Source: an uncultured Candidatus Altimarinota bacterium
GTDB taxonomy: Bacteria > Patescibacteriota > Gracilibacteria > BD1-5 > UBA6164
Direction of reading: 5' to 3'
Length of the DNA: 5,051 nucleotides
Assembly: GCA_938015605.1 (NCBI GenBank)
Contig: CALLPO010000057.1
Span: 1-5,051 of the forward strand
Shown in pieces: positions 1-5,051 of this stretch. A program made the translations under genes and the position numbers. The notes below the pieces were generated by a model that saw nothing but the letters and a program-made list of their open reading frames with translations, ran no database searches and had not been told where the DNA came from. The number at the start of each line of letters is the position of its first letter. Position 1 is the stretch's first letter.

Positions 1-1055
1 GCATGCTCTCTAATTTTTTTTGCATCAAATTTTAGGTTTTCAAATTTTTCAATAGCCTGATTAAGAGATTCTGGAGTTTGTTCTTCAAAGAATATTCAGG
101 TTTTTCAATCAACAACGGTTTCAAGTGCTCATCATTTTCAATATGCTATTACTGGTGTTCAAGTTGCTTGTGCAGCAATTGGTACAAGCCCAAAATCTTC
201 TTCAGGTGGGAATAAGAATGCTTTAGCTTTAAGGTGAAGGGCATTAATTTTTGTATTATTAGTTTCATAAATCCACTCAATATTTGGTTTTGATATTTTT
301 TCTAAATCTTGAGAGAGTTTGTTTTTTACATTAGAAACTATCTTAATTTTTTTTCAACTTTTATTAAAAGCATTAACTATAAGATCAAATTTTTTGTAAG
401 GAATACATCTTCCTGCATAAAAATAATAGTCTGATTTCTCTTCAGTAAAATTAATGTTTTCTACATCCAAACATGGATAGAGAACTTTACTGTCTCTATC
501 ATAATACTTACTAATTCTGTTAGCAGTGTTTTTAGAATTTGCCAAAAAATAATCAGGACGTTGGGCAGCACAAAAATCCCATGTTCTAAGCTTATGAACA
601 ATTTTTGGCATAATCCACTTAGCTAGAGGATTAAGTATACCAAATTCCATCATGTTAATGTATTCATGATAGTGGCTCCAAAAATATCTTGTAGGAGTGT
701 GGCAATAACAAATTTGAAGACAATCAGGTTTAGTTATTACTCACTTACTTTCAGCAGAAGTAGAAGATATTACTACATCATATTCACTCAAATCAAAACT
801 CTCAAAAGCAAGTGGTCTTAGAGTAAGAGCAAGTTTATGTGATTTGTTTAGAAGTGGAATTTTTTGAATGAAGCTCGTAGTGATTTTCCTTCACTCAAAA
901 GCGAGGTTATTTTCTTGAAAAAATATACTTGTAAAAATATCGGCTTGAGGAAATGTTTCGAGTAATTGTTCTAAAACAATTTCAGCTCATCACCAATCTT
1001 TAATCCAATCACATACTATGGCAATTTTTTTATTCTCAATCATATTTTTATACAT
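1..1055 (-). CDS. GT4-family glycosyltransferase (3' end beyond window)
   Basis: This is a GT-B fold glycosyltransferase of family GT4, which moves a sugar (often mannose-like) from a nucleotide donor onto a surface glycan or lipid-linked acceptor on the cytoplasmic face of the membrane. With TGA read as Gly, 351 codons are visible. The N-terminal domain has DWIKDWGGAE (residues 16-25), the glycine-rich loop typical of the family, and later CYCHTPTRYFW. The C-terminal donor domain has AGRCIPYKKFD (214-224; Arg216 and Lys221 are the expected phosphate contacts), FPPEEDFGLVPIAAQA and AYGKGGALETVVDGKTG. The EX7E motif keeps Glu286, but its second Glu is Ala294. Eleven TGA codons fall at family glycines. 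ATG 1055 is chosen because GGAAG lies 6 bases upstream; ATG 1043 is an alternative without one. From usual family length, roughly 20-40 residues are missing past base 1. Family assignment is firm; substrate is unknown. Confidence 0.93.
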
Positions 1056-1070
1056 TACTTTCTTCCCTTA
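1056..1070 (-). promoter_or_regulatory. Probable ribosome binding site of the glycosyltransferase, inside a hairpin arm
   Basis: On the minus strand, AAGGGAAGA lies just before the ATG at 1055 and is the only purine-rich Shine-Dalgarno-like stretch there. It forms the 3' arm of the hairpin at 1061-1084, so the site would be paired when the RNA folds. This suggests, but does not prove, structural control of translation. The three operon genes upstream (M23 peptidase, smpB, serS) have no recognisable Shine-Dalgarno sequence, which makes this one stand out. Confidence 0.45.
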
Positions 1071-1105
1071 GACTTAAGGGGAGATGCCTATAAGGCAGAG
1101 GGGAT
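1061..1105. repeat. Double-hairpin REP-like intergenic element
   Basis: Two adjacent inverted repeats sit in this stretch. The first is a 10-bp stem (1061-1070 with 1075-1084, one T-G wobble, loop 1071-1074) built on CCCTTA/TAAGGG. The second is a perfect 5-bp stem, TGCCT/AGGCA (1085-1089 with 1093-1097, loop ATA). A further GAGGGGAT copy follows at 1098-1105 and could compete for the CCC arm. The element is clearly richer in G and C than its surroundings. Its layout (palindrome, short GCC hairpin, AGGGG) resembles small palindromic repeats scattered through many bacterial genomes. That likeness is from memory, and only one copy is visible here. It lies in the leader of the glycosyltransferase. 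Confidence 0.6.
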
Positions 1106-1114
1106 AATTAAACT

Positions 1115-1146
1115 AAAAAAATACTATTAAATATTAATAGTATTTT
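1115..1146 (-). terminator. Intrinsic terminator after the TIM-barrel gene
   Basis: A perfect 13-bp stem (1118-1130 with 1134-1146) with a three-base loop is followed on the minus strand by a run of seven T ending at 1115. It begins 34 bases past the TAG stop of the TIM-barrel gene. The stem is almost all A-T, so its strength is uncertain. The plus-strand side is also T-rich (1150-1164), but no plus-strand gene ends nearby. It implies that the glycosyltransferase downstream needs its own promoter or read-through. I found no convincing -35/-10 pair between the terminator and that gene. Confidence 0.7.
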
Positions 1147-1179
1147 ATGTTTTTTTTATTTTTTAGCAATGAATATTTT

Positions 1180-1950
1180 CTATTTAAAATCTAAAAAATG
1201 TTTGCTATAATAATTTTTAGCGAATTCAAGATTTTGTAGAACTCTATCCTCATTACCAGCTCACAGTTCGATCTGTCTAAGTTTTAATGTAATATGACCA
1301 TTATATCATACAGTTTTTAACTTCATGAAGAAACTTTCAAGAGGTAGGTATGAAATTCATCCACCTGCTGTTCCTGGTAGTAGACCAGTTTTAGTCCCTC
1401 TTCTGTCAGAGAAAAACACATTTTTTATGTTACTTCAAAGCATTTTTTGTGCTTTAAGGATATCCATTCAAGTTGAAGGATCAATTGCAGCAATATCTAG
1501 AGTAGCATCTCCTGTCACTTTTTTAAGTTCACTGAGTGTTGAATTTTTATATTCAGGTATGATAAAGAACATAAACTTTGCCTCAACATTTTGAATACAT
1601 ATGCTTAAATGAGAATCTTTTTTAACTCTTGGAAGATAGTTACTAAACCATTTAGTATTTTTATCCATTAAATGTGGTGGAGAAAATGTAACAAGTTGTG
1701 CATTTGTAGTTTTAGCAAGAGAAACAATTCTATCTACTCTTTTTTCATTCATTCCTTTTAAGGGAGCTGTAATTGATATAACAGGTATACCAAATGCATC
1801 ACTTAAACCTTTAACATAATCTTCATCCCAAAAATCATAGTTAAGTTTATTGAGTGTGATATCTATACCATCATAGTTAGCTTTTTTTGCAAAGCTAAAA
1901 ATTCTATGTAGTGAATATCCTGTTAGGCTTGAAGTAGAGAGTAGTAGCAT
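1180..1950 (-). CDS. TIM-barrel protein of the sugar phosphate isomerase/epimerase (AP endonuclease 2-like) superfamily
   Basis: A 256-residue protein with five TGA-encoded glycines, ending in TAG. The superfamily fold is seen in the opening beta strand with ANYDGIDI (24-31), the strand LVTFSPPH (86-93), SICIQNVE (116-123), TLDIAAIDPS (150-159), NVFFSDRRG (177-185), LLPGTAGGGISY (190-201) and a last strand GYNGHITLKL. Active members bind a divalent metal through Glu, Asp, His and Glu on strands 5 to 8. Here the strand-5 Glu looks like Gln120, the strand-7 His like Phe, and the strand-8 Glu like Lys, so it may not be a metal-dependent isomerase. It has no signal peptide and is probably cytosolic. 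It has its own spacer upstream and terminator downstream, so it is probably monocistronic. ATG 1950 is the only start before an in-frame TAA upstream; GGA lies very close to it. The substrate cannot be told. Confidence 0.82.
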
Positions 1951-1975
1951 GTTCCTTTTTTGTAATATTTGTAAT

Positions 1976-2001
1976 ATATTTATATCTTAACATATAAATA
2001 T
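1976..2001. repeat. AT-only inverted repeat upstream of the TIM-barrel gene
   Basis: ATATTTATAT (1976-1985) and ATATAAATAT (1992-2001) form a 10-bp perfect stem around a six-base loop. It lies between the serS terminator and the start of the TIM-barrel gene and overlaps that gene's candidate promoter, so it could be an operator or a leader hairpin. Stems made only of A and T arise often by chance in AT-rich DNA, so the functional reading is weak. Confidence 0.35.
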
Positions 2002-2012
2002 TTATAATACAA
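1984..2012 (-). promoter_or_regulatory. Candidate promoter for the TIM-barrel gene
   Basis: On the minus strand TTGTAT (2012-2007) and TAAGAT (1989-1984) are 17 bases apart and resemble -35 and -10 boxes, with three and four consensus matches. Transcription would start about 30 bases before the ATG. A promoter is expected here because a terminator lies immediately upstream. The match itself is modest for such AT-rich DNA. Confidence 0.3.
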
Positions 2013-2042
2013 AAAAAAGAAGAAAGATTATATTTCTTCTCT
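2011..2042 (-). terminator. Intrinsic terminator overlapping the serS stop codon
   Basis: On the minus strand AGAGAAGAAA (2042-2033) pairs with TTTCTTCTTT (2025-2016) across a seven-base loop, giving 10 pairs with one G-T wobble. The 3' arm runs into eight T (2018-2011). The 5' arm lies in the last codons of serS and the TAA stop is in the loop, so translating ribosomes would cover the arm. It would end the M23-smpB-serS transcript. Confidence 0.65.
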
Positions 2043-3287
2043 TCCTCACATAAAAGGAATAAGTACTTCTGGAATTTTAACATTACCATCTTTTGTCTGA
2101 TAATTTTCAATTACTGCAATTAAACATCTACTTAAAGCAATTACTGTTCCATTAAGTGTATGAGCATATTGAGATTTATTACCCTCATCTTTGTATTTTA
2201 TTGCAAGTCTTCTAGATTGATATTCTCAAACATTTGAACAACTTGTGACTTCTCTAAACTTTTGCTGTCCTGGCATCCATGCTTCTAGATCAAATTTTTT
2301 CATTGCAGGGTTTCACAAATCTCAACTACAAACATTCATTTTATTGTAAGGAATTTTAAGTGATTGCCAGATATCTTCCTCAATAGCAACCATCTCATCA
2401 TGAAGTTTTTGAGATTCTTCTTTCTTACAGAAGGTTACCATCTCAAGCTTATCAAATTGATGTCCTCTAAGAATTCCTCTCGTATCTTTTCAAGCAGATC
2501 AAGCTTCTCTTCTGAAACAACTAGAGTATGCTACGTATCTCTTAGGTTCTTCTAGGTCTAGCGTTTCTCAAGCATGATAAGAAGTTACAGGAACTTCAGA
2601 CGTTCATATCATATATAGGTCATCCACTCAAGGGTTCACTTGATAAAGACCATCTTCATCTGCAGGATAGAATCCTGTACCAAATAAAGCTTTTTGCTTT
2701 GTCATCAAAGGAGGGAGAATTGGTGTATATCATTTTGCTCATAGTTTAGAAAGAGCAAAGTTAATAATAGCAAATTGTAGAAAAACAATGTCTCATTTAA
2801 GGTACCAAAATCTTGCTCCTGAAATTTCTGATCCTTTTTCAATATCTATCCAGTCTTTTTTTTCACCAATTTCATAATGAGTTTTTGGTTCAAAATCAAA
2901 TTTAGTTGGTTCAAGAAAAGTAGAATCAAGAATATTATCTTCATCTGTAATTCAGATTGCAGCTGTTTCATCCAATATATTAGGGATTCTCCAATACAGG
3001 TCTTCCCATGATACTTGAATAGCTTTTTGTTCTTCCTCTAAAAGTTTTAACTCATCTCATACTTTTTTCATTTCAGCAATTTTTGCTGGTTTTTCCTCAT
3101 TACTCATTTGAGGGATTTCTTTACTTACAGAATTTCTTAGAGACCTTAGTTCATCAGTTTTAGTAATTAAAAGATTCTTTTGTTTATCTAGTTCTAAAAA
3201 AGCATCTAAATCAATTTTAAGATTTCTTTTTTTGATGTTATCCTTCACTAATTCAGGATTTTCTCTAATTATTTTAATGTCTAACAT
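2028..3287 (-). CDS. serS: Seryl-tRNA synthetase (EC 6.1.1.11)
   Basis: This class II synthetase charges tRNA-Ser with serine in the cytosol. The product is 419 residues, the normal bacterial length. Residues 1 to about 100 form the charged coiled-coil arm that grips the long tRNA-Ser variable arm. The catalytic domain follows, with TSEVPVTSYHAGETL, motif 2 as FRREAGSAGKDTRG (258-271), NVCSGDLGNPAMKKFDLEAW, MPGQQKFREVTSCSNV, and motif 3 as LNGTVIALSR (378-387) followed by CLIAVIENYQ. It ends with IPFMGGREEI. Fourteen of its 27 glycines are TGA, among them residue 77, both in motif 2 and both in CSGDLG, which gives the best evidence for the UGA = Gly code. Motif 3 departs from the usual LNGSGLAVGR. 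The start follows the smpB stop by 11 bases with no Shine-Dalgarno site. Identity is certain. Confidence 0.98.
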
Positions 3288-3298
3288 GTGTGTTGTAA

Positions 3299-3766
3299 TT
3301 ATATGTATTTATTTGCAGCTATATCAGCTTCTTTCTTCATACTTCTGTCTTTGAGTACTTGTTTCTTTTCAAATTGTTTTTTTCATCTAACAAGTCCAAC
3401 TTGAATTTTTATAAGACTTCATTTGAAGTATAAGGAGAGAGGAATAATTGAATATCCTTTTTCTCTGGATTTTCCTTCAAGATATACAATATCTTTTTTA
3501 TGTAGGAATACTTTTATTTCTTTTACAGTGTCAATACTCATACTTTTTGGTAATGCCTTCCATGCACTAATATGCATATTTTTTATGTATAAAGCATTTC
3601 CATTGATAATTATAAAACTTCATTTTAAATTTGCTCATCAGTGTCGAATACTTTTTGTTTCATACCCAGTTAGCTCAACTCAACCTTCATAACTTTTAAT
3701 TATTTCATAGTCAAAAAAAGCTTTTTTATTTTTTGTTATTTCTCATTCATTTTTTTTCTTTTTCAT
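3299..3766 (-). CDS. smpB: SsrA-binding protein SmpB
   Basis: SmpB binds the tRNA-like end of tmRNA and brings it to ribosomes stalled on broken messages, starting trans-translation. The 155-residue length is usual. With TGA as Gly (seven codons) the family runs unbroken: NKKAFFDYEIIKSYEGGVEL, TGYETKSIRHGGANLKG (33-49), NMHISAW, FLHKKDI, EKGYSIIPLSLYFKG, VRGKKQFEKKQVLKDRSMKK and a basic tail expected to form the helix that enters the mRNA channel. The usual HDPxRxRKLLLH stretch reads IDTVKEIKVFLH, losing the paired arginines. The gene begins 9 bases after the peptidase stop and ends 11 bases before serS, so it is probably cotranscribed with both. No Shine-Dalgarno site precedes ATG 3766. Identity is firm. 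The partner tmRNA gene is not in this window. Confidence 0.96.
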
Positions 3767-3775
3767 ACTTACTAA

Positions 3776-4954
3776 TTAATGATCATGATTTTCATGACTT
3801 TTAAAGATATCACCTTGTCCATTTACAACTGATGTAGCATCTAGTCATTTAAGGTACCAGTCCCAATCCATAATATCTTCGAGTGAATATTTTCAAGCTT
3901 TTTTGGGATTATATGGATTTTTTTGAATTGGGAAATGTAGATGAAAATTTGTATAATCTCTATCAGGTACTCATGTTTTCCCAATAGTTCAAATATCTGT
4001 TCATTCAGTAATAAAAACACCTTCTTCTATATTGTCATAGATATTGTCTAAGTGAGAATAGAAAATAACATCTCACTTCATTGTTTTAAGCCAAACTTGG
4101 TTTCACCTCAATATATCAAGATTTCTTAATTTTTCTGAATGAGTGATTGGGAGAGTTTTTTTGATATTTGAAATATCTTCATATTCAAAATCTCTCACAA
4201 CCCTTATGATTATTCCATTATCAATAGCTGAAACTGGAGTTCATAGTGGAGCCATAATATCCCATCAATGATGTATCCCATCAGTATATTCTTTCCTATA
4301 ATTTCTATCAGCATTTGGAATCACATTCAATCCTGTAGCAATTTCATACCCTTTAACTGGAAGACTATATTTATCCTGTCTTTTTTCTACAATCTTATCT
4401 AGAAGATTATTTTTATAAACAAGTTGTTGGTATATTCTTTGTTTCTGTAATTGTGACATAAAGCTTGATCCTGATGATTTTTTTAGTTCTTTATACTGTG
4501 AATAAGTTTTAATTTTTTCTGATAATGCTATTTGGGTTTTTACAATATCTTGACTACTATAATCGAGTATAAGAGAATAGAGTTGAGTTTTCTTCTCAAA
4601 AGTGAGTTTAAAATTAGTATTAACAAAAATTTCTTCTCAAAGTTTTAGATTAAAATTAGGATTTTGACAATGCTGATCAGATAATGTAAATTTAAAAAAG
4701 TATATATCTTCTTCTTGTGTAATAAATGTTGATTCACTTTCACAGTTAGTGTGAATATAAGCCTTACTAATATCTTTATTACTTTTGAAAGAAAGAATTA
4801 CTGAATCTAAACCTTTTACATCTACAAAGATATTTTTTCCACTCTTATCTACAAAATTAATTTTTTTAGAAAAATTGATATACGCTCAATAAGCTAACCC
4901 TATTCAGGAAAGCATTGAAAGAATAATGAATATACTTATGAGAACTTTTTTCAT
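3776..4954 (-). CDS. M23 (LytM-like) metallopeptidase with N-terminal membrane anchor or signal
   Basis: The 392-residue product is probably a zinc endopeptidase, or an activator of one, that cleaves peptidoglycan cross-bridges outside the membrane. Residues 1-25 hold MKK followed by a hydrophobic stretch (VLISIFIILSMLSGIGLAYG), a signal peptide or anchor. Residues 30-125 form an unrecognised probably beta-rich domain with two cysteines (71 and 96). Residues about 130-195 are lysine- and glutamine-rich and likely helical or coiled coil, as often precedes M23 domains. The M23 domain has HHGWDI (His228 and Asp232 zinc ligands), APLGTPVSAIDNGIII, DVIFYSHLDNI (His301) and NFHLHF (His338, His340). 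About 20 extra residues seem inserted between the first ligand pair and His301. The tail ends SHENHDH. Twelve glycines are TGA, including that of HxGxD. It is the first gene of the likely operon with smpB and serS. The catalytic set looks complete. Confidence 0.93.
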
Positions 4955-4981
4955 TTATATAGCTTATAATATAATACTTAA

Positions 4982-5010
4982 ATAGTATAATGTAAATAGC
5001 TATTTTTCAA
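4982..5010 (-). promoter_or_regulatory. Candidate promoter of the M23-smpB-serS operon
   Basis: On the minus strand TTGAAA (5010-5005) matches the -35 consensus at five of six positions. TACTAT (4987-4982) lies 17 bases downstream and matches -10 at four; the overlapping TATACT (4989-4984) matches at five but with a 15-base spacer. The leader would be only about 20 bases and has no clear Shine-Dalgarno site. The -35 box and spacer overlap the palindromic hairpin at 4994-5026. Confidence 0.45.
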
Positions 5011-5026
5011 GAAAAAATAGCTATTT
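4994..5026. repeat. Tandem palindrome forming a 14-bp hairpin upstream of the M23 gene
   Basis: The 12-base palindrome AAATAGCTATTT occurs twice exactly (4994-5005 and 5015-5026), 21 bases apart from start to start. The copies also pair with each other over 14 perfect base pairs around a five-base loop (5008-5012). Neither strand has a good T-run after the stem, so a classical terminator is unlikely. Two copies two helical turns apart, over a candidate -35 box and spacer, look more like an operator pair. A terminator of an unseen upstream gene is the alternative. Confidence 0.6.
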
Positions 5027-5051
5027 GTTGTTAAAAACTTTTGAGTACTAT

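Noticed and set aside
1325..1594. 89-codon plus-strand reading frame
   Set aside because: It lies antisense inside the TIM-barrel gene, which reads through as a recognisable family; the plus-strand product matches nothing I know.
1904..2110. 68-codon minus-strand reading frame across the serS-TIM-barrel spacer
   Set aside because: It is an out-of-frame reading of the serS end and both flanking signals; the correct serS frame carries the conserved C-terminus to TAA.
2364..2555. 63-codon plus-strand reading frame
   Set aside because: It is antisense to the catalytic core of serS, including motif 2, and has no family features.
3423..3692. 89-codon plus-strand reading frame with hydrophobic stretches
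   Set aside because: It is antisense to smpB; the hydrophobic look comes from T-rich complements of lysine codons.
1..4954. Cluster of pseudogenes broken by many stop codons
   Set aside because: Every internal stop is TGA, none is TAA or TAG, no frameshift is needed, and TGA falls at conserved glycines, which indicates recoding and not decay.
1..4954. Mycoplasma-type code (UGA = Trp)
   Set aside because: Trp at the TGA positions would break SerRS motif 2, CSGDLG and the M23 HxGxD motif, while TGG is still used for expected tryptophans such as the Trp in DLEAWMPGQ.
1..4954. UGA as selenocysteine
   Set aside because: There are far too many TGA codons, often adjacent pairs, at glycine positions, with no SECIS-like hairpin following them.
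4994..5026. Intrinsic terminator of an upstream gene
   Set aside because: The stem is strong, but neither strand has a T-run directly after it; kept as a palindromic repeat with the terminator reading only as an alternative.

Overview
The window comes from a bacterium that reads UGA as glycine instead of stop (genetic code 25). Read with the standard code, the minus strand breaks into short fragments. Read with TGA = Gly, it resolves into five long genes that fill almost the whole window. The assignment rests on invariant glycines: seryl-tRNA synthetase has TGA at both glycines of FRREAGSAG, at both of CSGDLG and at the first Gly of its C-terminal MGG, and the M23 peptidase has TGA in its HxGxD zinc motif. 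TGG still encodes tryptophan, even next to TGA, so this is not the Mycoplasma-type UGA = Trp code. Bacteria known to use UGA for Gly are the Absconditabacteria (SR1) and Gracilibacteria (BD1-5) of the Patescibacteria/CPR. The AT-rich sequence and AGA-biased arginine codons fit that placement. The window alone does not separate the two lineages.

Layout, in transcription order (all minus strand, high to low coordinates). A 97-base upstream region holds a strong hairpin built from two copies of a 12-bp palindrome and a candidate promoter. Next come a membrane-anchored or secreted M23 (LytM-like) peptidase (4954-3776), smpB (3766-3299) and serS (3287-2028). Gaps of 9 and 11 bases make these three a likely operon, closed by an intrinsic terminator that overlaps the serS stop codon. 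After a 77-base spacer comes a TIM-barrel protein of the sugar phosphate isomerase/epimerase superfamily (1950-1180) with its own terminator. Last is a family 4 glycosyltransferase (1055 to beyond base 1), preceded by a compact GC-richer double hairpin that covers its probable ribosome binding site.

Functionally, the first three genes join envelope peptidoglycan cleavage to two translation functions: serine charging, and trans-translation rescue of stalled ribosomes. The last two look like surface-carbohydrate and sugar metabolism, although the TIM-barrel protein lacks the usual metal ligands and the glycosyltransferase has a changed EX7E motif. I count 49 in-frame TGA codons by hand in these genes; the four visible stop codons are TAA three times and TAG once. 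I see no RNA genes, transposons or CRISPR arrays, and no convincing plus-strand genes.
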